The translations under genes were made by a program, and so were the position numbers. From positions 1-28,261 of the forward strand of contig CAZOWM010000046.1 in assembly GCA_964583615.1 (NCBI GenBank): a DNA stretch of 28,261 bases, given 5' to 3'. Positions within the stretch are counted from its first letter, which is position 1. Each line of letters begins with the position of its first letter. The notes below the pieces were generated by a model. The model saw only the letters and a program-made list of their open reading frames with translations, was not told the origin of the DNA and did not search any database. Origin of the DNA: CAZOWM01 sp964583615. Its GTDB lineage: Bacteria; Spirochaetota; B62-G9; DRHN01. This document shows positions 1-7,963 of this stretch, piece after piece.

Positions 1-301
1 CAGGGCAGAGTATATGAGCGTTCTTGTCCAGGAACACTGTGGTGCTCGAAGTCCCGTCAACACCGACGGCGACGACTTCGTCGGCTGAAACGCCGCTTTT
101 CTGCATGGTTTGATGTGTCGCGTTTACCAATGCCTCCCACCATTCATCCGGTTCCTGTTCCGCCCATCCGGGTTCAGGATATCGAGTAACATATTCTTTG
201 ATCGAAAAGGAAACAGGCCTCCCCTTTGCATCGAAGATACCGACCCGAACGCTCCCGGTTCCCGCATCTATTCCTAAGACGAACGGTTTCTCATATTTCA
301 T
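1..301 (-). CDS. FGGY-family carbohydrate kinase, N-terminal part only (cut by window edge)
   Basis: This is the first hundred residues of an ATP-dependent sugar kinase that would phosphorylate an imported sugar, ketose or polyol in the cytoplasm. The reverse complement reads MKYEKPFVLGIDAGTGSVRVG. The DAGTGSVRVG stretch is the FGGY phosphate-binding loop of the actin-like fold. It is followed by PEPGWAEQEPDEWW, the conserved 'GWxEqdP' stretch, and VGVDGTSSTTVFLD, the substrate-side strand. The start is chosen at the ATG ending at 299, because AATAGGAGG lies six bases upstream of it. The rest of the gene lies left of the window. It diverges from the gene at 683 across a shared AT-rich spacer and probably belongs to the same sugar module. 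The family assignment is firm; the substrate is not predictable from this fragment. Confidence 0.9.
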   Translation of the reverse strand, partial: MKYEKPFVLGIDAGTGSVRVGIFDAKGRPVSFSIKEYVTRYPEPGWAEQEPDEWWEALVNATHQTMQKSGVSADEVVAVGVDGTSSTTVFLDKNAHILCP

Positions 302-682
302 ATGTGCCTCCTATTTATGCTGACAGTGAACACGAATAGTTAAAATGTTTAATTAAAAAAAATGATATATTAATATGATCCCGTTTTTTAAATTAAAATT
401 TAAATCATATTTTATAATATTTTATGTTTTTTTCAATAAAAAATATAAAAAAATAACCGCTTTGCAATTTAGAAAATATATAAAATTATATTGCATTATT
501 TCGTTATGAAAATTATAAAAATAAGAATATAAATAAAATTTACATATAGAGAAAAATATAAAGTAAATACTTAATTATTTTTAATCATTTTAATAAAATA
601 CCTTGACATAAAAATATCATATGTTAAAATCTCTGAAGAAATCGAATAATTTTAATAAAAAATTTAGTTGAGGGGGAGGGCA
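302..682. other. AT-rich divergent intergenic region
   Basis: This 381-base spacer between divergent genes is extremely AT-rich, especially 335-600, and I see no coding sequence in it. It must carry the control sites for the left-hand kinase and for the rightward operon. A short inverted repeat, TTAAA-ATG-TTTAA, lies at 340-352 and might be an operator for the LacI-type regulator encoded at 6443. In such low-complexity DNA it may also be chance. The recognisable rightward promoter is listed separately. Confidence 0.7.
603..630 (+). promoter_or_regulatory. Candidate sigma-70 promoter of the rightward CUT2/DhaK operon
   Basis: A perfect -35 box TTGACA (603-608) is followed after 16 bases by TAAAAT (625-630), five of six matches to the -10 consensus. 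It lies about 50 bases upstream of the ATG at 683. The assignment is by consensus only. Confidence 0.6.
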
Positions 683-1432
683 ATGATAAAGGTATTTTAT
701 TGCGGTGATGAGGTTATGCTTATTACAACCTATGTAAAAGGAATGAACGCATGGACAGACGGGGTTGTCCATGATGAATCCTTTCATTTACGGGAAGCAC
801 TGAAAAGTGATCCTGAGATAGAATTGACCTATATCCCTACACATCGGGTGCAGCGGGAATTTCCGATGCCTGAAGACATAATGCAGTATGATGTGGTGAT
901 TTACAGTGACGTGGGTACGGATACGGTAATCATGTACGAGGACAGGTTCCTCCACTGCCCGATGGGAAAGGACCGCCTTACTGGATTGAAAAAATTTGTC
1001 GAAAACGGAGGCGGCCTGGCCGGTGTCGGCGGCTGGATGTCTTTTGGAGGGATGTTCGGTATGGCAAAGTGGCACAATACCCCGCTTGAGGAAGTGCTTC
1101 CTGTAACCTGTTACCCCTATGACGACAGGGTTGAGCTGTCTGAAGGGATGACGCCCACACTCGTTGATGAAAGCCACCCGTTTTTTCAGGGTATTGATTG
1201 GTCAAAAGCACCGGTAATGTTTTCAGGGTATAACGAGGTGAAGATGAAGCCTGAAGCGACACTCCTTGCTGAATACCGTGGCGATCCGATCATCGTTGCA
1301 GGAAAATACGGAAAGGGACGGACCATGGTACTGGCATCGGACCCTGCGCCGCACTGGGGGCGCGGAATGGTTGAATGGAAAGACTACGGCAAATTCTGGA
1401 CGAATGTTGTGAAATGGTTGGCCGGTAAGTAA
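683..1432 (+). CDS. Glutamine-amidotransferase-like (GATase1-like) protein of unknown function
   Basis: A 249-residue cytoplasmic protein resembling the putative glutamine amidotransferase family (GATase1_like, PF07090 type), often found beside sugar-catabolic genes and without an assigned reaction. Visible features are the N-terminal strand MIKVFYCGD, YDVVIYSDVGTD near residue 75, the loop GGGLAGVGGWMSFGG where class I amidotransferases carry the nucleophile elbow, and the C-terminal GKYGKGRTMVLASDPAPHWG. The elbow shows no cysteine at the expected place, so ordinary amidotransferase activity is unlikely. The ATG at 683 is chosen because GAGGGGGAGG at 670-679 is a strong ribosome site; an in-frame TTG at 668 lies upstream of that site. 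It is the first gene of the rightward operon. Confidence 0.75.
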   Translation: MIKVFYCGDEVMLITTYVKGMNAWTDGVVHDESFHLREALKSDPEIELTYIPTHRVQREFPMPEDIMQYDVVIYSDVGTDTVIMYEDRFLHCPMGKDRLTGLKKFVENGGGLAGVGGWMSFGGMFGMAKWHNTPLEEVLPVTCYPYDDRVELSEGMTPTLVDESHPFFQGIDWSKAPVMFSGYNEVKMKPEATLLAEYRGDPIIVAGKYGKGRTMVLASDPAPHWGRGMVEWKDYGKFWTNVVKWLAGK

Positions 1433-1461
1433 GTCCCGTGTAAATGATTCAATATCAATAT

Positions 1462-1503
1462 GAGGAAATTACATAGAGGAAATTACATAGAGGAAATTAC
1501 ATA
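1462..1503 (+). repeat. Three perfect 14-bp tandem repeats, each carrying a Shine-Dalgarno core
   Basis: The unit GAGGAAATTACATA occurs three times back to back (1462-1475, 1476-1489, 1490-1503) and ends one base before the ATG at 1505. Each unit contains GAGGA. The last one lies about ten bases from the start codon and is the likely working ribosome site, while the other two are spare copies. Confidence 0.95.
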
Positions 1504-1504
1504 A

Positions 1505-2509
1505 ATGAAGAAAATAATAAATACGACTGAAAGAGTTGTGGATGAGATGCTCGAAGGTATGCTCAGGGCATATCCCGGGCATCTGAAAAGGGCGGACGGT
1601 ACAAAGAGAACTGTAATGCTTTCAGAAGCGCCCATTAAAGGGAAGGTGGCGATCATAACGGGCGGAGGTTCCGGCCATCTGCCGCTTTTCCTGGGATACA
1701 CAGGGCAGGGGCTCCTTGACGGTACTGCAGTGGGCGATGTTTTCTCTTCACCGTCTTCGAACGAAATTTTTAAACTGACAAAAGCAGTTCACGGTGGGCA
1801 GGGCGTGCTCTACCTCTACGGGAACTACGGTGGGGACATCATGAACTTTGATATGGCTGCTGACATGGCAGACGAAGAGGGCATTGAAACCGCCACCTCA
1901 ATAGGTACGGACGACGTGGCTTCCGCCCCGCCTGAGGAAAAACAGAAGCGGAGAGGGATTGCAGGGATACTCTATGCCTATAAAATTGCAGGAGCAAAAG
2001 CGGCATCCGGAGCATCGCTTCAAGAAGTAAAGGACTGGACGGAAAGGGCGATTGAAAACACCAGAACAATGGGGGTGGCGCTCAGTCCGTGTACAATACC
2101 TGCAGCAGGTGTGCCCACTTTTACCATAGGCGATGATGAGATGGAGATCGGTATGGGTATCCACGGTGAAAAGGGGGTGGAGAGAGGAAAGCTGAAAACT
2201 GCAGATGAAATTGCTGAAATCATGACCACCCGGGTGATCGAGGACCTCCCGTTCAAGAGTGGTGATGAGGTTTCAGTCCTTATAAACGGTCTTGGGGCAA
2301 CAGCGCCCCAGGAGCTGTTCATACTGTTCCGGAAGGTGAGTATGATCCTCGAGGATCATAAGATAAAGATTTACAAACCTTTTGTGGGTGAGTATGCAAC
2401 TTCTATGGAAATGAAGGGCGCATCAATTTCTCTGTTCAAACTCGACACTGAGCTGAAAAAATTACTTGATGCGCACTCACACTCACCTTTCTTACTGCAG
2501 CAAATGTAA
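1505..2509 (+). CDS. dhaK: Dihydroxyacetone kinase, DhaK-type subunit (DAK1 domain)
   Basis: A 334-residue protein covering a complete DAK1 domain, the ketose-binding part of dihydroxyacetone kinases. In this family the substrate is held as a hemiaminal on a histidine. Here that residue is H220 in MGIHGEKG. Other family marks are GGGSGHLP at 53-60, GDVFSSPS near 78-84 and the strand YGNYGGDIMNFDMA near 105-118. The partner DhaL/DAK2 domain, which binds the nucleotide or phosphoryl donor, is neither fused here nor encoded elsewhere in the window, so it must lie elsewhere. Related DAK proteins in some bacteria phosphorylate tetruloses such as erythrulose. Its place between a GATase1-like gene and a CUT2 transporter suggests that the real substrate may be the ketose made from the imported compound. 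The gene symbol reflects the domain, not a proven substrate. Confidence 0.9.
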   Translation: MKKIINTTERVVDEMLEGMLRAYPGHLKRADGTKRTVMLSEAPIKGKVAIITGGGSGHLPLFLGYTGQGLLDGTAVGDVFSSPSSNEIFKLTKAVHGGQGVLYLYGNYGGDIMNFDMAADMADEEGIETATSIGTDDVASAPPEEKQKRRGIAGILYAYKIAGAKAASGASLQEVKDWTERAIENTRTMGVALSPCTIPAAGVPTFTIGDDEMEIGMGIHGEKGVERGKLKTADEIAEIMTTRVIEDLPFKSGDEVSVLINGLGATAPQELFILFRKVSMILEDHKIKIYKPFVGEYATSMEMKGASISLFKLDTELKKLLDAHSHSPFLLQQM

Positions 2510-2552
2510 TAGAGAAAAGAAAGGGGGTGAAAACAAACAGACAACTACAGAA

Positions 2553-2581
2553 TTGATTAATTTTGTGTACAATTTTATAAT
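2553..2581 (+). promoter_or_regulatory. Candidate internal promoter before the CUT2 binding protein
   Basis: TTGATT (2553-2558), a 17-base spacer and a perfect TATAAT (2576-2581) lie in the 92-base gap after dhaK. Transcription would start near 2588, leaving only about 14 leader bases before the ATG at 2602 but keeping the ribosome site AAAGGAG. It could give extra expression of the transporter independently of the two upstream genes. Confidence 0.5.
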
Positions 2582-2601
2582 TTTTTTAAAGGAGAATGTA
2601 A

Positions 2602-3702
2602 ATGAGAAGAAGAACATTTGTTGGATTGCTCGTTGTAGTAACGATGGTGCTGTTCGTGTTTGGGACGGTAGTGGCAAGCGCACAGTCTTTGCCTAATCCA
2701 AGGGTAAAAAGGGATGGGAAATTGACGGTTGCAGTGTGCTGCCATGGGCTCGAAGCGGAATCCTGTCAGAGAGACTTCCAGCAGTACAAAATTGAATGCG
2801 CCCACAGAGGCTGGAAAATGATAGACGCCATGACCGCAGGGTTTACCGGTGCGGAGCAGCGCAGTGCACTAGAAACACTTATCCAGAAGAACGTGGATGC
2901 CATTGTAATCACCTACTTCGATATGGAAGCCGTTGCCGATCTCGTGATCAAGGCACGGAAAAAGGGAATCGGAGTGTACAACCTCGATACAGAGGTAAGG
3001 CCAGGAGTGATCCTGAACGTCACCCAGAATAATGCTGTTGCAGGATCGATAATAACCTACTGGGGTCTGCACAGAATGAGCCTCAAAGGGAATGTTGCGA
3101 TTTTGAGTGCAAAATGGCATATACTGAGGCGTCGGGCATATGTTGCGGCCACCCTGTTCGAGCGTGATTTTCCGGCTGTAAACCTGCTTGCTGAGGAATT
3201 TCTCATTCTGGAGGGATATCCTGAAAGAGCGTACAATACTGCGGCGAATTGGATGACCAAATACGGAAATGAACTCGACTGGATATTCGCAGCTTGGGAC
3301 ATTCCGGGAATATATGCTGCTCGTGCTGTCGAACAGGCGGGATTTACCCGGGATGATATATTCATTACCGGAATAGACGGTGGTTCACAGGCATATTCCA
3401 TGATCAGAAAGGGAACACCTTTTGTTGCCTGTATAAGCCAGCCGTTTGAGCTCTATGCTCATACGATTTTCGAGGCCATTAATGAAGTTCAGGTAAAGGG
3501 AATCAAACCGGGGGCCAGGGGTTCAATGGTTCCTTCAAGCGGGCACATTTACCATACACCGGTGCTTACTGACGAAACGAATGTCCCCGAACCAGGCCTA
3601 TCCATTCATGCGGTGTTCGACTACTACGGACAGGATCCAAACGACATGAATGCGTGGTATAACTGGAAAGAGAAGGGCGGCCCCTACATGATACAGAAAT
3701 AG
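2602..3702 (+). CDS. CUT2 (ribose-type) sugar ABC transporter, substrate-binding protein
   Basis: A 366-residue exported binding protein that would capture a sugar or polyol outside the membrane and deliver it to the permease encoded at 5399. It begins with a Sec signal peptide: MRRRT, a hydrophobic core to about residue 24, and ASAQS with likely cleavage after ASA near residue 27. The mature part has the type I periplasmic-binding fold of the RbsB/Peripla_BP_4 family. It shows GFTGAEQRSALETLIQKNVDAIVI, then VYNLDTEV, NNAVAGSI, and the hinge-region strand DDIFITGIDGGSQAYSMIRKG near 250. AAAGGAG lies eight bases before the ATG. The gene is followed by a strong hairpin, then the ATPase and permease genes. 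The ligand cannot be inferred from sequence. Confidence 0.92.
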   Translation: MRRRTFVGLLVVVTMVLFVFGTVVASAQSLPNPRVKRDGKLTVAVCCHGLEAESCQRDFQQYKIECAHRGWKMIDAMTAGFTGAEQRSALETLIQKNVDAIVITYFDMEAVADLVIKARKKGIGVYNLDTEVRPGVILNVTQNNAVAGSIITYWGLHRMSLKGNVAILSAKWHILRRRAYVAATLFERDFPAVNLLAEEFLILEGYPERAYNTAANWMTKYGNELDWIFAAWDIPGIYAARAVEQAGFTRDDIFITGIDGGSQAYSMIRKGTPFVACISQPFELYAHTIFEAINEVQVKGIKPGARGSMVPSSGHIYHTPVLTDETNVPEPGLSIHAVFDYYGQDPNDMNAWYNWKEKGGPYMIQK

Positions 3703-3722
3703 GGAAGCGTTCAACTCTATCG

Positions 3723-3754
3723 ATCCAAGGGAGCGATGATTCGCTCCCTTGGAT
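3723..3754 (+). terminator. Intercistronic hairpin between binding-protein and ATPase genes
   Basis: A perfect 14-bp stem, ATCCAAGGGAGCGA (3723-3736) with its complement at 3741-3754, has a four-base loop TGAT and a short downstream TCTTTATT. A second small hairpin (3765-3779, loop TTC) follows. It starts 20 bases after the binding-protein stop. Such elements usually stabilise the upstream mRNA or act as partial terminators, giving more binding protein than membrane components. Confidence 0.8.
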
Positions 3755-3828
3755 TCTTTATTAGTCATCCTTCGGATGATGTTCTAGCGATCTTTCAAGA
3801 AGCCTGTTTTTCTATTAGAGGGAGAAAA

Positions 3829-5370
3829 ATGAAAGAACCAGAAGTGAAACAAAACCGGCAGCAATCAAAGCTGGATAATCACACTCCTGTGTTGGAAGTA
3901 AGAGGGATCACAAAGCATTTCCCAGGAGTTACCGCGCTCGACAAAGTCGACCTTACAGTAAAAAGAGGTGAAGTTCACGCGATTGTCGGGGAAAACGGTG
4001 CGGGAAAAAGCACGTTTTGCAACCTCGTGACCGGAATTATGACTCCCGATGAGGGTGAAATTTTCATATCCGGGGAGATGAGACAATTTACTCATCCGGC
4101 TCAGGCCCTTCAATCCGGGATTCGAATGGTATACCAGGAAAGAAACCTCATCCACTTTTTAACCGGTGCACAAAATATCTGTTTGGGAGAGGAGCCTGTA
4201 AAGTTGGGCGGAATCGTAGATGAAAAAATGCTTTTTCAAAATGCCGACAACTTGAGAAAACGAATTGGAGTAGACATTCCGCTCCACCTTCAAGTTTCTG
4301 CGATGAGCGCAGCGCAGAGGCAGATGATCGAAATATTACGAGCCCTTCTCTACAAGCCTTTGCTGCTCATTCTGGACGAACCCACGTCAAGCCTTCCGGA
4401 ATCGGATGTAGAGATACTGTTTAAAACCGTGAGGCAGATAAAGGATGAAGGTATCGCCATAATATTCATCTCCCACAAGATGGAGGAGGTGTTTTCCATT
4501 GCTGATGTCATTTCGATATTTCGAAATGGGAAGAAGATCATCACCAAGAAAAATGGTGAGATGGATCGCAAGGAATGTATCAGACATATGGTAGACCGCG
4601 ACATTGCAAGCCTTTTTCCTGAACTACACCCATCCGGCACGGAAAAGCTACTCGAGCTTGAAAATGTAAGTGATTCCGGGTTTCTTCATGATATCAACCT
4701 CTATCTGAGGAAGGGGGAAGTCGTCGGATTGTACGGGCTCGTAGGCTCGGGACGTACCGAAGTTGCGGAGCTGATTTACGGGATCAGGCCCATGAAAGGA
4801 GGGAAGGTATTATTCAACGGTAAAGATATTATCCCAAACACGAAAAGAATGCTTGAAAGAAATGTGTTCCTTGTTCCAGAAGACAGGAGGGAGAAGGGCT
4901 TATTTTTCAACCTCAACCTCAGAACAAACCTGAATATATCTTTTCTCAACAAACTCGTTCGGTTTTTCGGCATCGTAAATGAGAGGGAAGCAATTGATCT
5001 GGCGAAAAAGATTGCCAATTCAGAACACTTGAAATTGAAATATTCCAATATCAACCAGAACATAGATGAACTGAGCGGTGGAAACAAACAGAAGATTGTT
5101 ATCGGTCGGTGGATATCCCATGAAGACGTGAAGGTGCTGATTATGGATGAACCGACACAGGGCATAGATGTGGGAGCGAAGTACGAAGTATATACGATTA
5201 TACGGCATCATGCTGAAGAAAGAGAAGCGGGAGTGCTTTTTATATCTTCCGAGCTGCCCGAGCTCATCGGAGTGTGTGACAGAATGTACGTATTCAAAGA
5301 CGGCACCATCGCAGGAGAGCTCTCCCGTGAAGAGTTCGATGGTGAAAAAATACTGCACTTAGCCCTGTAA
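3829..5370 (+). CDS. CUT2 sugar ABC transporter, tandem-domain ATPase (RbsA/MglA-like)
   Basis: A 513-residue cytoplasmic ATPase that powers the CUT2 importer, with two fused ABC domains as is normal for RbsA/MglA. The first domain has Walker A GENGAGKS at 54-61, a degenerate signature MSAAQRQM at about 159-166 and Walker B LLILDEPTSSLP. The second has a degenerate P-loop GLVGSGRTEV, the canonical signature LSGGNKQK at about 415-422 and Walker B VLIMDEPTQGID. Such asymmetry is typical of the family. The ATG at 3829 is chosen because GAGGGAG precedes it. The open frame extends back to 3736, but that part overlaps the hairpin and lacks a ribosome site. Twenty-eight bases separate it from the permease gene. 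Confidence 0.93.
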   Translation: MKEPEVKQNRQQSKLDNHTPVLEVRGITKHFPGVTALDKVDLTVKRGEVHAIVGENGAGKSTFCNLVTGIMTPDEGEIFISGEMRQFTHPAQALQSGIRMVYQERNLIHFLTGAQNICLGEEPVKLGGIVDEKMLFQNADNLRKRIGVDIPLHLQVSAMSAAQRQMIEILRALLYKPLLLILDEPTSSLPESDVEILFKTVRQIKDEGIAIIFISHKMEEVFSIADVISIFRNGKKIITKKNGEMDRKECIRHMVDRDIASLFPELHPSGTEKLLELENVSDSGFLHDINLYLRKGEVVGLYGLVGSGRTEVAELIYGIRPMKGGKVLFNGKDIIPNTKRMLERNVFLVPEDRREKGLFFNLNLRTNLNISFLNKLVRFFGIVNEREAIDLAKKIANSEHLKLKYSNINQNIDELSGGNKQKIVIGRWISHEDVKVLIMDEPTQGIDVGAKYEVYTIIRHHAEEREAGVLFISSELPELIGVCDRMYVFKDGTIAGELSREEFDGEKILHLAL

Positions 5371-5398
5371 GAAAATATTTTATGCGGAGGATTTTGTG

Positions 5399-6400
5399 AT
5401 GTGTGCACATGAAGGAGAGACGCATGTATTTCGGATGGATTTTCGCGCATACATAAGGAAGTATGGGGTTTTGATCGCCCTCCTGGTCATGTTTGGTATC
5501 TTTTCTGCAATCGAGCCAGCGTATTACTCTGTAGAGAATGTATTAACAATTGTCAGGCAGGCAAGCATCGTGGGAATACTGGCGATTGGGCTTACCACTG
5601 TGATTATTGCTGGTGAGTTTGACATGTCTTTTGCGGCAATCGCGAGTATCACCGGTGTGATGAGCGTGTTCCTGATGGGACATTTTTATATGCCTGCAAT
5701 ACCGGCGTGGTTGATATCCTGGGCAATTGGAATCGGAATCGGCGCCATTAATGGAATCATTATTGTGTATTTGGGCGTCCCTTCCATTATTGAAACAATA
5801 GGGATGATGACTGTACTTGCAGGGCTCACAAAGTTCATCACCAAGGGGGCGACACTTTACTTTGCCACTTTTCCGGATCTATTTCCAATTCTCGGACGCG
5901 CGTTCGTATTCAAAATAGTCCCAACCCCTGTCATAGTATTCTTGCTGGTGATACTGGTTTTTGTGATCTTTCTGGAGCACACGAAGAAAGGCCGCTATCT
6001 GCATGCAGCCGGAGGGAACCCCACCGCATCGATTCATGTAGGAATCGAGGTGCGGAGGGTTAAATTTCTTGCCCTGGTGATATCCGGAGCCACTGCGGGC
6101 TTGGGTGGAATAATGATCGGTTCATTGTTGGGCTCAGGAACACCCGGAATGGGAGAAGGGAACTTAATTCCAGGCATAAGTGCAATGTTTTTGGGAGCAG
6201 TGTTCTTAAGGGATGGAATGCCGAATATTTGGGGAACGATTGTGGGGGCGTTATTGCTGGCGGTTTTAGAAAATGGATTCATAATGGTGAATATGCCGTT
6301 TTTTATGAAAGAGATCGTGCTCGGTTCAGTTTTAATCATTTCAGTGACGATTGTTGCTGTTTTAAAGAAAGGTGAGATACCCGGGGTAAAGCTCCTTTAG
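5399..6400 (+). CDS. CUT2 sugar ABC transporter, permease (RbsC-like)
   Basis: A 333-residue integral membrane protein of the BPD_transp_2 family that forms the channel of the CUT2 importer; CUT2 permeases normally act as homodimers. It is almost wholly hydrophobic, with about eight to ten membrane segments. It carries the family signature LAIGLTTVIIAGEFDMSFAAIASITGV near residues 60-85 and the cytoplasmic loop GRYLHAAGGNPTASIHVGIEVRRVK that contacts the ATPase. The ATG at 5399 lies eight bases after GCGGAGG. The GTG immediately before it and an ATG at 5435 are less likely alternatives. It belongs to the same operon as the binding protein and ATPase. Confidence 0.92.
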   Translation: MCAHEGETHVFRMDFRAYIRKYGVLIALLVMFGIFSAIEPAYYSVENVLTIVRQASIVGILAIGLTTVIIAGEFDMSFAAIASITGVMSVFLMGHFYMPAIPAWLISWAIGIGIGAINGIIIVYLGVPSIIETIGMMTVLAGLTKFITKGATLYFATFPDLFPILGRAFVFKIVPTPVIVFLLVILVFVIFLEHTKKGRYLHAAGGNPTASIHVGIEVRRVKFLALVISGATAGLGGIMIGSLLGSGTPGMGEGNLIPGISAMFLGAVFLRDGMPNIWGTIVGALLLAVLENGFIMVNMPFFMKEIVLGSVLIISVTIVAVLKKGEIPGVKLL

Positions 6401-6442
6401 CTCTGTGATCGGTCTGGAAAAAGTGTTTAAGGTGCATATCGC

Positions 6443-7477
6443 ATGGTTGTAAGAATAAAAGACATAGCCGAAAAAGCCAATGTATCAATGGCAACGGTTT
6501 CTCTTGTAATAAACGGAAAACCGGGTATAGGTGAAAAAACAAGAGAAAAAGTACTGAGAATCGCAAAAGAGCTCAATTACAGGATACCGGATTCATTATA
6601 CCGCGAGAAGATGGGAAATGGGACGATTAGATTTCTGAAGATCGCCAAACACGCCCATACCGTGAACCGCGATCATGAAGTGTTTATTGCGGATTACACA
6701 GATGGATTAAGCAGGGAGGCGACGATAAATGGCTATGGACTGGAAATAAATACATTTAAAACCAGCAATATCGCAGAACTGGTCGATACGGTTAAGCATC
6801 TTGGGCAAAAGGCAATAATTGCCCTCGGGACAGAGCTGGATTTTAAGGATATAGAGCACTTCGAAAGGCTTAAAATCCCCGTTGTATTCATCGATACCTA
6901 TTTTGATTTCTTCAATTATGATTTTATCGATATGAACAATATCGATGCGGTGTTGAAAATTATTCAGCATTTTGTGGAAAACGGACATCAAGAGATTGGT
7001 TTTTTGCGATCTCCGGTTAAGGTGAGAAATTTTCGATTACGGGAGATTGGGTATAAAAATGCGCTCAGGCATTTTCAAATTCCATATAATGAAAAATATG
7101 TGTTCTCCGTTGATTCAACAATCGATGGTGCGTATTCAGACATGCTGCAAATACTGAAAAAGGGTGTGAAACCTCCGCGAGCTCTTTTTTCGACAAATGA
7201 CATAATCGCGTATGGATGCATAAAGGCATTGAAAGAGAGGGGCTTTTCCGTACCTGAAGATATATCGATCATCGGGTTTGACGACCTTCCCTTGAGTGCG
7301 GTAATGGAACCGCCTCTCAGTACGCTGAAAGTGTCAAAAACACGTATAGGCAAGATCGCGATGAAGCACGCAATCATCAGGATTGAGGAGATGTCAAAAA
7401 TGCCTGCTGAAAAAGTGCTTGTGGGAGGAATGCTTATCTGCAGAAAAAGTGTAAAAAGCGTAAAACAACCGGACTGA
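6443..7477 (+). CDS. LacI-family transcriptional regulator
   Basis: A 344-residue DNA-binding repressor. Residues 4-26, IKDIAEKANVSMATVSLVING, form the LacI helix-turn-helix, and TREKVLRIAKELNYR is the hinge-side helix. The rest is a type I periplasmic-binding-like effector domain, with EVFIADYTDGLSREA early on and the C-terminal ALFSTNDIIAYGCIKALKERG and DISIIGFDDLPLSAVMEPPLST, both characteristic. It is the last gene of the run, 42 bases after the permease, with a weak ribosome site TAAGGTG. Its likely job is control of the CUT2/DhaK operon and the divergent FGGY kinase in response to the imported sugar or a product of it. No convincing LacI operator could be identified in the AT-rich spacer. 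Confidence 0.93.
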   Translation: MVVRIKDIAEKANVSMATVSLVINGKPGIGEKTREKVLRIAKELNYRIPDSLYREKMGNGTIRFLKIAKHAHTVNRDHEVFIADYTDGLSREATINGYGLEINTFKTSNIAELVDTVKHLGQKAIIALGTELDFKDIEHFERLKIPVVFIDTYFDFFNYDFIDMNNIDAVLKIIQHFVENGHQEIGFLRSPVKVRNFRLREIGYKNALRHFQIPYNEKYVFSVDSTIDGAYSDMLQILKKGVKPPRALFSTNDIIAYGCIKALKERGFSVPEDISIIGFDDLPLSAVMEPPLSTLKVSKTRIGKIAMKHAIIRIEEMSKMPAEKVLVGGMLICRKSVKSVKQPD

Positions 7478-7509
7478 GGGTTAACGGCAGCACTGTATCA
7501 GTCCTTTTT
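7471..7509. terminator. Terminator made of overlapping gene ends
   Basis: GGACTGA (7471-7477) pairs with TCAGTCC (7498-7504) around a 20-base loop and is followed by TTTTT (7505-7509). The left arm contains the stop codon of the LacI gene; the right arm contains the stop codon of the converging gene. The T-tract favours rightward termination. Leftward transcripts end in a less regular T-rich stretch. Confidence 0.65.
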
Positions 7510-7953
7510 GTTATGCTCGGAAAACACTTTGAAGCGAACTCTCAGCACACCATCGTTGTAGCTTGAGGTCGTGATTTTAAACGTACCTATAGTGCCGGTT
7601 GACGGCACGTGTTCCCCGATACACGGGCAGGAGTCATAGTCGCCGATTTTGACGATTCTTACAGTGTCTTTTTTACCACCGGGAAGACGCTTGAGATTAT
7701 AGATGTGGGAAGCTTTCTCAAAGGGGAGGAAGCCTTCCGATACAGGCAGGTCTTTTTTAATGATCTCGTTCACCCGTTTTTCGATTTCTATTTTTTCATC
7801 TTCGGTGAGATCTCTGTGAAAATGGTAATCGCATTTTGACTTTTTCTTTTCTATGTGTGAGCTGAAGCTTCGGCCGCAGTCGAACATCCGCACCATCGTT
7901 TGATTGAGAATGTGCTCTGCTGTGTGCATCTGGGGGCTGCCGTAATTTTTCAT
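7498..7953 (-). CDS. AlaX-like alanyl-tRNA editing protein
   Basis: A 151-residue stand-alone editing domain of the tRNA_SAD/AlaX type, which hydrolyses mischarged aminoacyl-tRNA(Ala) (Ser or Gly) in trans in the cytoplasm. Zinc ligands are visible: H10-x3-H14 in MHTAEHIL and C111-x3-H115 in CPCIGEHV, the same HxxxH and CxxxH arrangement as the AlaRS editing site. The canonical CGGTHV is here CIGEHV, with Glu in place of Thr. The length fits the short AlaX class. The gene starts 10 bases after the dehydrogenase stop and is probably cotranscribed with it, although no functional link is obvious. Confidence 0.85.
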   Translation of the reverse strand: MKNYGSPQMHTAEHILNQTMVRMFDCGRSFSSHIEKKKSKCDYHFHRDLTEDEKIEIEKRVNEIIKKDLPVSEGFLPFEKASHIYNLKRLPGGKKDTVRIVKIGDYDSCPCIGEHVPSTGTIGTFKITTSSYNDGVLRVRFKVFSEHNKKD

Positions 7954-7963
7954 TTTCTCTCAA

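Noticed and set aside
340..352. TTAAA-ATG-TTTAA as a definite LacI operator
   Set aside because: It lies in extremely AT-rich DNA where such dyads arise by chance, has no central CG and no second clear copy near the rightward promoter.
3736..3828. Upstream extension of the CUT2 ATPase
   Set aside because: This part is encoded by the hairpin region, has no ribosome site and no homology-like sequence; the ATG at 3829 has a strong site.
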